This document shows, one piece after another, positions 23,521-34,844 of a DNA stretch of 64,000 nt. Position numbers and translations under genes: made by a program. The number at the start of each line of letters is the position of its first letter. Position 1 is the stretch's first letter. Origin of the DNA: Agrostemma githago (Eukaryota > Streptophyta > Magnoliopsida > Caryophyllales > Caryophyllaceae). The stretch is taken from NCBI GenBank assembly GCA_958450325.1, contig OY288256.1, positions 42,488,953-42,552,952 of the forward strand, in the 5' to 3' direction. The notes under the pieces were generated by a model. It was not told the origin of the DNA. It saw nothing but the letters and a program-made list of their open reading frames with translations, and did not search any database.

Positions 23521-26500
23521 AGCAACTAAAGAAGACCCGAGTTGACCTCACCATATGGCAACTCTTAGTTAGCTCACAGGAACATCGAGAAGCACTTATT
23601 AAGGCTCTCGATCAGGTTAAGATCGACTCTTTGGTTACCCCTGCTGAAATGCTAGCCACGATCCTGCCCCACTTGAAGGGCAAAACCGAGGAAGGAGGCC
23701 CAATGATCACTTTCTCTGAAGCCGACCTACCGCCGTTCAGGGCCTCCCATAATCTGGCCCTCTACATTACGGTGGTCTGCCGAGGGAAATACCTCCCGAT
23801 GACCCTAGTTGATGACCGCCAGAGCCTTCCTTGAGAATGTCCTTCCTTTAAGGACCGCCAGAGCCCTCGACATTACCGAGGCCGATTATATTCCGACGGC
23901 TCAGACCATCCAAGCCTTTGATGGGAGCCAAAAGTCGGTAGCTGGGGCCATAAAGACGACCATTATAACAGGCCCGGTAGAAAAAGAGCTTGAATTCCAG
24001 GTGATCGATGTCACCTCATCCTTCAATTTGCTCTTAGGAAGGCCGTGGATTCACGCGGTCAAAGCAGTATCCTCCACCCTCCACCGAAAGATCAAGATGC
24101 CTTTGCTCGACAATGTTATTACTTTAGAGGCAACCTCAATGACTGTGGCTAGCTGTAATGCCACGGGCCGCACGGACCTCTGGGGTTCGATTTTGTGGGG
24201 GTGATCGAGGAAGAGTACCTTTTTAGGCCCTACTTCACCACGAGCATTGACACGATGCTACAAAAGCTAGGGTACTTTCCGGGGGCTACCTCTCGACCCA
24301 ATCTTCCAGTTGGGAAGATTATCGAGGTCCATAAGGACGAAGACTCCCACTTCGGCCTTGGTTATGTTACCACTCCTGGCAACATTGTCCGAGCAGGAAT
24401 CGAAAAGGCCTGCAACATCATTAAGGGTATCCACTTGAGCCCTTACATCCCACGGTTGATTGACTACTTTGTCACACCGGTGTTTGGGACTATTCAGGTT
24501 GGTTTATACCAACCCAATGATGTGCACCTCGGGACCCAATCGGCCCGGGACTGCAACTATATCCCGGATGATGTGTCCGCCCTCATCCAGTCTGATGGAG
24601 GTGACTATGCTGAGCCCGCGCTGGAGTTACTCTTCGGGGAAGACGCCATAACCCCGACTCCAAAGGAAGACCTGGTCAACCTGATACTCCGTAGCAACTG
24701 GTTTGACCCGACCAACCTGATCTCGGATGTTGGTTCTGAGACGGGAAACAGGGCTGGAAGAAGTCTGTCAAATGGACTGACAGTCAAGGAAAGATCTACA
24801 AGCTGGTCACTGGAGAGGGAGATATGCCTGAGTCTGAGTCGGAGTCTGAGTCGGAGTCTGAGTCAGAGTCTGAGGTCGAGTCTAAGGAGTCCGGTGCTAG
24901 AGTCACTCCTGTAACCCCCCTCCGTTTTGTCATTCCTGCTGCTGGCACTTCGGGGTCTGTCCCGAGTGCCTTACCAATTCCGCCACTGACCAATGATCAG
25001 ATGGCTGCTCTTTTCGAGCTGTTTTCAAAATTTGCAATCAATAATAACAACTGTTCTGCTTACGACTTGTCTCTTTTAAATTCTGCTTTCAAAAATATTT
25101 TATGCAATGACATTGAGAAACCTGACGAACAGGTACCTTTACCTCCACATCTGATCGAGCAACTAGAGCAAAGGGAATCCCGGAATCCGGTAATCGAAGA
25201 GACCGAGTCCATTAATGTGGGAACAACCTTAGTGCCTCAGATACTTAAGATAGGGTTATCCTTAAATCCCGAGGAGAAACAATAATTCACGAACCTCCTC
25301 CCATAATTCAAGGATGTCTTCGCATGGTCCTACAAGGAAATGCCGGGGATAGACCGGGAAATAGCCGAGCACCACATACCGATCAAAGACGGGTGCAAAC
25401 CGGTTAAGTAGAAGCTCCGCCGAATGAGGCCCGAGTGGTCTCTCAAGGTAAAAGAAGAAGTCGATAAACAGTTCAAAGCCGGCTTCATACAGGTGTCCGA
25501 ATATCCGGACTGGGTTGCAAACATCGTGCCGGTTCCTAAAAAGGACGGTAAGGTGCGGGTATGCGTGGATTTTCGGGATCTTAACAAGGCGAGCCCGAAA
25601 GATGATTTTCTGTTACCACACATCGACATACTGGTGGATAACACAGCCGATCATGCCCTTCTATCATTCATGGACGGGTATGCCGGATATAATCAGATCA
25701 AGATGGCGGAAGAAGACATGAGTAAGACTACCTTCACTACACCTTGGGGTACTTACTGCTACACCGTCATGCCTTTCGGTCTCATTAATGCTAAGGCCAC
25801 ATACCAAAGGACCGCTACCACTTTATTGCATGACATGATGCATAAAGAGGTAGAAGTTTATGTAGACGACATGATCGTCAAATCCAAAGAGCGGGAAGGT
25901 CACATCACCGCCCTAAGAAAATTCTTCACCCGATTGCGCAAGTACAACATGAGGCTAAACCCTCAAAGTGTAGTTTCGGGTAACATCAAGCAAATTACTG
26001 GGTCATATCGTTAGCCAACGAGGTATCGAGGTCGACCCAGCTAAAATCAAAGCCATTACCGAGATGCAACCTCCTAAAACCGAAAAAGAAATAAGGGGAT
26101 TTCTCGGGAAAGTCTAGTACATCAGTCGGTTCATTTTCAAACTAACCATGGTGTGAACCAATTTTCAAGAAACTGAAAGTAGAATGGGTACTATGGGATG
26201 ACAAGTGCCAAATTGCTTTCGACAAGATCAAGGAAATCCTGTCTGCTCCGCCAGTCTTAATGCCACCTCAACCCGGTTTGCCTCTGTCGTTATACCTAAC
26301 GACGACCGAGACAGCCATGGGGGCTATGATGACTCAGACAGTTGACTCCAAAGAACAAGCTATTTATTACATCAGCAAAAAGTTTTTAGAGTATGAGTGC
26401 AAATATACCATGCTCGAAAAGACGTGCTTGTCTTTGGTTTGGGCCCCTAAGAAGCTCCGACACTATATGCTCAACTACGAGGTCCATGTGCTATCCAAGA

Positions 26501-28450
26501 TGGACCCAATCAAGTACCTCTTCGAAAAGCCCGTTCTCAATGGCCGAATTTCTAGATGGACTCTAATGCTGGCAGAGTTCGACCTAAAATTTATGCCGTT
26601 AAAGGCTATTAAGGGGCGAGTAGTAGCTGAATTTCTCGCCGATAGCCCGGTAACCGAAGAAGGACACACCGACACTTGGTCCTTCCCAGATGAAGATATC
26701 TTCCATACCGATACCGAAACATGGAATTTATACTTCGATGGAGCATCCAATTGTCGAGGGTTCGAAGTCGGGATCCTCCTAATCTCACCAAAAGGAGAGC
26801 ATACTCCCGTGTCCATCAAACTGGACTTTGATGTTACCAATAATGCAGCCGAGTACGAAGCATGCATTTACGGGCTACAAGCCGCCGCCAATCTGGGGAT
26901 CACAAATCTTCGGGTACACGGTGACTCATCCTTGGTCATTAACCAAGCACTTCAAAAATGGAAAACTCGGAACGCTAATCTCGTGGCCTACCAGGCACGA
27001 GTAAGGGATCTCGAGAAACAATTCCAAAGGGTAGAGTACATATACTTGCCTCGGGAAGAGAATCAGTTTGCAGATGCACTCTCGAAATTGGCATCTTTGC
27101 TAAATATTCCCGACCACGTGACCAGTATGCCAATTTGTGTCGAAAGACGTTCCGAGTCGGCATACATTCACGACATTGAGATAACTGACCCTGAACCATG
27201 GTATCAGGCTGTATTAACATACCTGACAAATGGAGAATATTCTCCCGGGACTGAAGGCCGAGCCAAAAAAGCCTTACGAAGGCAAGCCACCCAGTTCGTC
27301 CGTACCGATGACGGACAACTGTACAAAAAGATGGCGCAGAGGCCTCTCCTCCTTTGTGTTGATAAATATAAAGCCGAAAAGGTTATGGCCGAAGTACATG
27401 ACGGTGAATGCGGCCCACATATGAATGCCCAAATGTTGGTCCGAAAAATCATGAGGCTCGGGTATTACTGGAATACCATGGAAGCCGACTGCCAGTTATA
27501 TGTCAAAACATTGTCATAACTGTCAAATCTTCGCCAATGTGCACCATATGCCGTCATCTCTGCTTTATACCATGGCGTCACCTTGGCCATTCTCGACATG
27601 GGGTATCGACATAATTGGGAAAATAAATCCCTCTGGTACTGGCGGACACTGTTTCATTTTAGTAGCTATCGACTATTTCACCAAATGGGTCGAAGCTGAA
27701 TCATATCGCATTCTCAATGCTAAGCATGTCGCCAAGTTTATCCAGAACAAGATAATATGTCGATATGATATCTCGTATGAATTTATCAGTGATCACGGGA
27801 CTCATTTTCAAGCCGAGACTGCGGCCCTGCTGACCAAGTATAAAATTCAAAGGCATACGTCCTCGCCCTATCGTCCCCAAACGAATGGAGCAGTAGAAGC
27901 GGCCAATAAAACAATTGTCACCATACTCAAAAAGATGACTGATAATTACCGGGACTAGTCCGACAAAATACCTTTTGCCCTATGGGGATACCGGACATCA
28001 ATTCGCACTGCAACCGGTGCAACGCCGTATTACCTAACTTATGGGATGGAGGCAGTCCAACCAGTTGAGTTAGAGGTACCGTCCCTGAGAATCCTGTTAG
28101 AAAGTCAAGTACTCGAAGCTGATTGGGTTCGAGCTCGGTATGACTCGTTGGTTCTACTAGACGAACGACGATCTCGTGCCCTCAACAACATCCAAATCTA
28201 CCAGAAGAGGATCCAACGGGCCTTCAACAAAAGAGTAAGGTCCAGGAACATTAAGGAAGGGGATCTGGTCCTTAAGTCGGTTCGAGCTTTATTACCAGTT
28301 GACTCAAGGGGAAAATTAAAACCTAATTGGGCTGGGCCATACTTGGTAAAGAAGATCCTATCGGAAGGAGCAGTGATGCTGACAGACCTGGACGGGAATG
28401 AGTTCGTCTACCCGACCAACCTGGATCAGCTGAAGCGTTACTACCCTTAG
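23517..28450 (+). pseudogene. pol: Tat pol: protease, RT, two RNases H, integrase (broken)
   Basis: Order of domains: aspartic protease (23517-24200, active site overwritten at about 23815-23835); a spacer with a Ser-Glu dipeptide repeat (24824-24880); RT with CVDFRDLNKASPKDD and YVDDM (25424-26014); RNase H (26260-26600); archaeal-type RNase H with LYFDGASN and NNAAEYEAC (26720-27110); integrase with zinc finger, ISDHGTHF and RPQTNGAVEAANK (27380-27960) and a C-terminal part to 28450. Frameshifts or stops occur near 23830, 24185, 24760, 25283, 25409, 25975, 26115, 27500 and 27957. Two RNase H domains are diagnostic for Tat. It cannot be functional. Confidence 0.88.
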
Positions 28451-28593
28451 CCATTTCTCAATGTCATTAGCAAATTTTATTAAAATTATTTTACACAAGG
28501 CAAGTCAATAAGTTAGAATTATTTATTCTACTGTCGCAAGCATCTTGAACCAATAGTCTTGGTGTAATTCGAGATTGCAAATCTACTGAGCTT

Positions 28594-28660
28594 GAACTAC
28601 GTTTGGTTTGATTCCACTAATTGTGGATACGTAGGCAGCCCCTCAAAAGGGCACAACCAA
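28594..28660 (+). promoter_or_regulatory. Conserved structured block after Tat pol
   Basis: This block starts GAACTACGTTTGG and contains CCAC-TAATT-GTGG and GCCC-CTCAAAA-GGGC, two possible small hairpins separated by ATACGTAGGCA. It is repeated at 48687-48751 in the minus Tat with essentially one substitution, while the flanks are strongly diverged. Its role is unknown; an RNA signal is plausible. Confidence 0.65.
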
Positions 28661-28855
28661 TGCAATCGAGAAAAGAATGGAACGGTTTAATAATAAAACT
28701 TCCTTTATTAATTACTAAAACCCCGATAAACTCGGGAAATTACAAAATGCAAAAATTCAAAAAAAAATCACAAAAAAAAGCCACGAAAAAAAAGCACACA
28801 ACAAAAAATAGTAATAATATTTAAATAATAAAAACTAAGGACTCGGTATTCAGGG

Positions 28856-29400
28856 CATCTTGCCCTTCCCCTTGTCCTTGGCCTCCTTGGCCGTCCACTG
28901 GGGACGACGCGGAGGGGAGCGTTCCCGAATCACCACAGGAACCTCTTTAGTTCGGACTCGCTTCTTTGAACTCGAGTCCTCAATCACTTCGATGGGCCCA
29001 AGTCGGGCCCTCACGGGCTCAGGAAGCCGATCACGTGGGCCTAGTCGGTCTCCGACCGCCAGTCTTGGCCCAAGTCGTCTCTCCAAATCAATCTGGGGGA
29101 TTGGCTGCCCTCGCGTGCTGCTAGCACCGGCATCCTTAGATCGAGTCTTAGTATGTGACTTAAGACCCGATTCTAATCGGACTAAAGTAGCAGGAGTATC
29201 TCCCTCGTCGAAGAAACCCCTGTTGTCCTTCGCCGTCTCCGGCGAACCAGTTCGAAGGCCTCATCAACCTTCAAAGCTTTACGAGCTTCCTCGGACTCCT
29301 CGGAAGTCCACTTCTGATAAGCACGTGAAACCCAACCAGACGCGTAACGAAACAAGCATTTAACGCTGCATCCGGACTCCTCGGAAGTACACTCTCGACT
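28856..29400 (-). pseudogene. Remnant of the antisense additional ORF
   Basis: On the minus strand, 28856-29086 encodes RRLGPRLAVGDRLGPRDRLP to a lysine-glycine tail ending KDKGKGKMP. The stretch 29200-29360 encodes GWVSRAYQKW and ARKALKVDEAFELVRRR. Both match the C-terminal part of the antisense gene at 46758-48557. The N-terminal part and intron are absent; a small duplication (29290-29430) and then the tandem array occupy that place. A frame change separates the two pieces. Confidence 0.7.
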
Positions 29401-29595
29401 AATAAAACAAGCAATTAGCGCTTCATCCGGACGCGTAACGAAAACAACCGAGATTAACATAGGCAAGCTCTAAGCAAACTCAAACCCCAAAATCAAACAA
29501 AAGCAAGAACAAACCCGAACAAAATAAGACAAGCATGCGAAACAAAATTAACTAAGACGAACTCACTCCACCAGCATTTTACTAAAACAAATAAA

Positions 29596-30440
29596 CAAAC
29601 AGCAATTATGTCCTAGGGGTTAGAGGCATCCCGAAAGACAACTACTCGAGTGGAGACTAACGCCCTCGAGGAGTTTTGCCCAAGGGATCTTAGTGATCCC
29701 GGAGGCACAACAACAACAATTATGTCCTAGGGGTCAGAGGCATCCCGAAAGACAGCTACTCGAGTGGAGACTAACGCCCTCGAGGAGTTTTGCCCAAGGG
29801 ATCTTAGTGATCCCGGAGGCACAACAACAACAATTATGTCCTAGGGGTCAGAGGCATCTCGAAAGACAGATACTCGAGTGGAGACTAATGCCCTCGAGGA
29901 GTTTTGCCCAAGGAATCTTTGTGATCCCGGAGGCAAAACAACAACAATTATGTCCTAGGGGTCAGAGGCATCCCGAAAGACAGCTACTCGAGTGGAGACT
30001 AACGCCCTCGAGGAGTTTTGCCCAAGGGATCTTAGTGATCCCGGAGGCACAACAACAATAATTATGTCCTAGGGGTCAGAAGCATCCCGAAAGACAGCTA
30101 CTCGAGTGGAGACTAACGCCCTCGAGGAGTTTTGCCCAAGGGATCTTAGTGATCCCGGAGGCACAACAACAACAATTTTGTCTTAGGGGTCAGAGGCATC
30201 CCGAAAGACAGCTACTCGAGTGGAGACTGACGCCCTCGAATAGTTTTATATCACTTTATTTTGTCCTAGGGGCCAGAGGCATCCCGAAAGACATCTATCC
30301 GAGTGAAGACCAACGCCCTCAGATAGTTTTATATCATTTTACCTTGTCCTGGGGGTCATAAGCATCCCGAAGACGACCCCTCGAGTGGAGACTAACGCCC
30401 TCGAACGTTATGTATCATCAAGGGTTCATAAGCATCCCAA
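29596..30440. repeat. Tandem array, 114-bp then 83-bp units
   Basis: TCCTAGGGG or close variants recur at 29611, 29725, 29839, 29953, 30067 and 30181, exactly 114 bp apart. They then recur near 30264 and 30347, 83 bp apart, with a degenerate copy near 30419. Each unit has GGCATCCCGAAAGACA and GAGTGGAGACTAACGCCCTC; the 83-bp form lacks the stretch ending GATCCCGGAGGC. Arrays in the region between pol and the 3' LTR are a known feature of Tat/Ogre elements. ORFs across it are by-products of the repeat. Confidence 0.92.
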
Positions 30441-30713
30441 GAAAAAGTAAATGCATTTACACCTAACACATAAAAGCGCTTAAAATTAAACAAAACCTTA
30501 AATAAATCGAAGAAGACAAAGCGCGCGCGCACAAAGAATCAAGAACAAGACAACTAGCAACGGCCCGGGCCCAAGCAAGCAACCACAAGCGAAGACATCA
30601 GGTATGACTCCTAAACCTTGGCTGGCGAGCCCCAACGCACAGTCTAACGGACTTAAAAGGACCCGGCTGGACAACCACCAGGTCGTAATCTTCGTTTGAC
30701 CTGGGTGACTATC

Positions 30714-30758
30714 CTTTGACTTTCGCCTTGTCCAAGCCCTAGTCAAAGTGGGGGCTTC
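30714..30758 (+). promoter_or_regulatory. Tat polypurine tract with hairpin (plus element)
   Basis: CTTTGACT (30714-30721) pairs with AGTCAAAG (30741-30748) and is followed by TGGGGGCTTC. LTR B starts at 30759. The minus Tat has the same stem with a T-A pair replaced by C-G. Confidence 0.78.
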
Positions 30759-32936
30759 TGTAGACACCCGAATTTGGACCTGGTGGCTGCAGAAGTGCCC
30801 AACAAACACCCAATGACGATAGGTCTGCAACGCGACGCGGGTTCGCGGTGTTCTAGATAATTTTTCTATAAAACGGATCAAATAAATTATTCGGGCAAAT
30901 TAAACTAACATGATGGCAGCCTTAGTCGTGTCGTTACGGTCTCATAGACACTAATTAGAGTCAATTCCGACACCGGGACCCCGAAGTCGGTCCCAAAACT
31001 CGAACAGAGTCAACACGCGCCAAGCGAACCTCGGGATGAACGCCCGAGGCCCACTAAACCCACGGCGCTAGGTTAAACACCGGAAGCCTTAAGCCATAAG
31101 CTATGTATCACACTCCCGTCTCTCGGCTTTGGAAAGTATCAAAATCGTATCTTCAAAACTCCAACCGCCCCACCTCACGCGTCTTGGTCTTTCCAAGCCT
31201 GAGCCCGGGCGCCTGAGACCTGGTCCGCCCCAGTTCACGCGCCTATGTGGGCGACGAGGGCCGAAAACACCTATAAATACCCCCCTTCACGCCCTCATTT
31301 CGACACAACTCAATTCTCTCTTCTCCCTCTAAACTCTCGCTAAGGGTTCGCACTCCGACACCCGAGGCAAACGATCCACTCGATCGTAGTTCCGATAATA
31401 AAAAAAGCGACATCGACGCTACTCCTCACCTTCGAGCACTCCACTCGATTACCGAGGTGCCTGTGATCGACTAGCTCAAAGCTAGTACCCAGGTTCTGCC
31501 GGATTAGCCGCAGAACTAGTCCTTAGCAACGAAACTCTGCCGGAGTAGCCGCGGGAAGGTCAAATGGTAACGGAACTCTGCCGGGATAACTGGTCAAGCT
31601 AGGAGGATCTGTCTATCGAAGTCGTATCGTCACTAGGTTTCCATCTAAACAAAATTTTCCATAATCGCACTTTCTATTATTATGCACTAAGACAATAATA
31701 GACGTGGGCACTAGGCCCACAAACATCTACTAAAATACGTAACGTCCCAACTTCAATCACAAACACTAAAACACACTAAATAGACCCGAGTAATTCCGAG
31801 ATCCGTTCTCAAAACTATCTATTCATCGAGTCCCGTTTAGTGTATACTCCGAGGGTGCAACTCCTCACTACGTGATTTACTTACGTTCGCATTTACAGTT
31901 TTTCGTATGATTTATTGCTTTTATGACCTTATAATCGCATGCTAAATCACCTAACACGGAATTCAAAACGTAAAACAACTAAAACTGAACAAAGTGATGG
32001 TCGGGTTTCATATTAGTCCCGGTGCTCACCTTACTAGGTTTGACGCATCCTTATTAATACCGAACCGACGCATCTTAAGCAGAATACAAGGTAAGGTGTA
32101 CCACGAGAATGACTAATATCCGTATTATCACGTTAAAACTGATTTGCTAATACGTATAATACTAGTACTCTCTACTCTCCTACGTGCATCTTTTCATGGC
32201 CTGCATGTCACGTGAAATCGCATGCAAAGAATGTAAACACAACTACTTTGACAACAGAACTTACTTGTCTTTAAACAACCGACATAGTAAAAGGTTTAGG
32301 GTTAAAACAACGGATGTTAAAGTACTTCCACCACAACAAAAGAACTAGGATATCAGGCCACCGATTGATTAGTAGAGGCCGCTATAGTGCGGGCGGGATT
32401 GAGCGTTGACATCTATCGGATGTTGGCTTCCCAATACGTACCCTCACCCCTTACTCAGAATCGACGGTTTTCGGATGTCCGAAACCATTGGCAATGAGAG
32501 TCATTCCAGGCATTGAGTGCTTAAGCGTATAAGTCTTTATCTTTAGGTCCCGTGCCACTCAACTTTGAGCCGGCAAGGGATCAAAGTTGACTTGAACGGT
32601 TTCCGAGTCCCCATAATTGACTCGGTGGCGACTCCACAAATCGGCAACAACTTCAGTTCACTGAAAAAGTCGCCTTACCAAACAAAACGGCCTTTAAACA
32701 TTTACAACCACGACTCGATCGATTTCCAAACGGAAACACGGGTGCCCGCACCCATCTAGTACAAGTCCGGATCGTCATCCAAATCAAGGTCCGACACTTC
32801 GCCCCGTATACGAGATCGGACCGGCCCCCGGCAGGGAGGGGGCGCGTGGGTGGCTGCCGCCACACGTTGAAAACCAGGTCGGTCCCGCGCGGGCACGCGC
32901 GGGGCGCCGGGCGGTGCGGACGGACGGACGTCCACA
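30759..32936 (+). repeat. Tat LTR B (3' LTR, different subfamily)
   Basis: It starts TGTAGACACCCGAA and ends GACGTCCACA. A TATA box TATAAATA lies at 31272-31279. Upstream are two copies of a CCGCCCCA-to-TCACGCG repeat, starting at 31165 and 31225. Three copies of TCTGCCGG lie near 31495, 31546 and 31576. The distal block (32365-32640) with hairpin 32466-32486 and TGGCGACTCC at 32626-32635 is shared with the other Tat LTRs. No CACTCGAYCGAGTG array was found. Confidence 0.78.
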
Positions 32937-33150
32937 ATATCTGGTATCCCTTGATGAGCGTATAGGAGGACAAATTAAGCAAGCTGATATGGATGAGTTT
33001 ATTAATTGTTTGAGTCATTGTTATTTGAGGGATATCAAAGCTTTGGGGGCTTGGTTTACGTGGACTAATAAACAAGATGTGGACAAGAGGAAATATAGTA
33101 GACTAGATAAATTTTTAGTCAATTTGAACTGGATGGATGTGTTCTCTGAG
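32937..33150 (+). pseudogene. L1-A ORF2 fragment 1: endonuclease, C-terminal half
   Basis: The fragment encodes the end of an APE-type endonuclease of a plant L1: DERIGG, AWFTWTNKQ and RLDKFLVNLNW. It begins directly after LTR B and stops at the Athila-2 insertion. The reading frame resumes in phase at 42932. The 5' part of this LINE is not in a recognisable place. Confidence 0.85.
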
Positions 33151-34660
33151 TGATGAGTCAATATTTATGCGTATTTTTACCCCTTTAATATTATATTTTC
33201 AGTGTCGTCTTTGTATTATTTGAGTTAAACGTTATAAATTTAGTAACTTTTGATATATTATCTGCCTTATATTATTTTTCGTACTAAATTGAGTTTTAAG
33301 GTGTATTTTAATTAATTAGTAATTACCAATTTGATTTAAGATGGAAAAGACTACTAAAATCGTATTTATGTTTGCAGGTCCGTCTTTAAGACGACGATAT
33401 CTCACACATACAAGGTCAAAATAGGCGATATAGGACCCGTTGGAAAGCTAAGTCCAAGACCGATAACTTTATAGAATAAAGTTAGACCCAAATCCAAAGT
33501 TTTATGGGTCAAAATCAGACTAATAGAATTTTACTCGAGAATTAGGCTGAATTGACAAAACGAAAGTCCATAGGAGAATAATAAGGAAATAAAAAGAAAG
33601 GAAACAAAAAAAATATTATAAAAGGAGGAGAAGAATAGGGTAGCCGTAGCACACCAACAAGACACATAATAGAGGAGAGAGAAAGAAAAAAAGAATAGAA
33701 GAAACAAAGGCGCAGCCGACAACGCGGACGAAGAACGATCATTCGGCTCGATTTCGACCCAATTTTTATGAGATTTCTTAATCTTTCACTATTATTTACT
33801 GTTTTAATGTTTAGTGTGGAGTAATTTTTCAATAGGGGTGTGTAATTAACTATTGATATTGTGGTCTATGAGATTGGATTTTTATGTTTAACGATTAATT
33901 ATTGTTATTGGGTATTCACTCGAAATTCATTATTAACCTTGTGATTTATGATTATTAATTTGGATTGATCACCTAGATTGTTCTCTTAAAACTATTGTTA
34001 ATAGATAATAATTTTGATTAGGTTGCAGCTTACTGGTCTAATCTTTATTGTTAGAATTTTGAGTAATAATTCCGTCTTATAGAGTTGCAGCTTTCTGGTT
34101 TTGTAACACCTAATTGGTTGGTGTTCTTAAAGCGATTAAATATATTGACTTGATTCGTGCTTACAAGGTTGAGTCGATTTAATTTAATTAGGATTAAACT
34201 TGCGTGGTTAACGGAGTTTAACGAGTAAAAAAGATAAAACTTTTAATTTACTTGCTTACAAGGGATTAAATAGTTAACCAATCTATCCAATAACTAATTA
34301 AGTGAATCAATGATTTGACCCAATATCTATAGAAAATTACATATCTCCTATTAATTCGTTATTATAACTTTAACTTGAATTAAAAATCGTTGTTATTTAC
34401 TTGTCTTTTTAATTTAGTCTAGTTTATTTTTGTAATAGTTTAATTTAGATTAGAAATTATTCACCTCAACAAAACCCCCCTCAATATAATTATATAACTA
34501 TACCTACTATTATAAATTATAAATAATAGAATAATTACGTCGATCTAGGATAGTACATTAGTCCCTGTGGTTTCGACCCTTACCTACCCTTCTACTTGCT
34601 AGTTAGAGTTCGTAAGAGAAAATATAAATTTAATTTTGAGCGCGGAAACGACACGCACCA
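33151..34660 (+). repeat. Athila-2 5' LTR
   Basis: 1510 bp, AT-rich, nearly identical to 41416-42926. It has no strong GC-rich repeat, unlike the Athila-1 LTR. Confidence 0.94.
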
Positions 34661-34665
34661 AATCT

Positions 34666-34683
34666 TGGCGCCGTTGCCGGGGA
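34666..34683 (+). promoter_or_regulatory. Athila-2 primer binding site (tRNA-Asp type)
   Basis: TGGCGCCGTTGCCGGGGA, five bases after the LTR, is the same site as in Athila-1. Confidence 0.9.
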
Positions 34684-34844
34684 CTAGTTGTTTATTATCT
34701 TATATTTTAGTTAGTAAGTTAATTATTTATTATTTATTATTATTAGTATTAGTTTTATTTTATTTTTATTTTTTTTGGTTAATTTTATTTCTTCACTAGA
34801 TTCCCCCCCTTGTTTTTTACCAGATATACTTCAAGTTATATAAG

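Larger units (their letters stand above)
18307..32936 (+). mobile_element. Decayed plus-strand Tat element with mismatched LTRs
   Basis: The order is LTR A (18307-20920), tRNA-Arg-type primer site, leader, gag, protease, RT, RNase H, archaeal-type RNase H, integrase, 3' region with tandem repeats, polypurine tract and LTR B (30759-32936). The coding part matches the minus Tat closely, but it has many stops and frameshifts. LTR A is the same family as the minus Tat LTR. LTR B shares only the TGTAGACACC start, the conserved distal block and the end. Because LTRs of one insertion start identical, the unit is a mosaic of at least two elements. Confidence 0.8.

Noticed and set aside
29693..30061. 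122-codon ORF with internal protein repeats
   Set aside because: It exists only because the 114-bp unit is a multiple of three; no start context, no motif.
29596..30440. Regular repeat array resembling a CRISPR
   Set aside because: Units are 114 and 83 bp with no unique spacers, inside the 3' region of a Tat retrotransposon.
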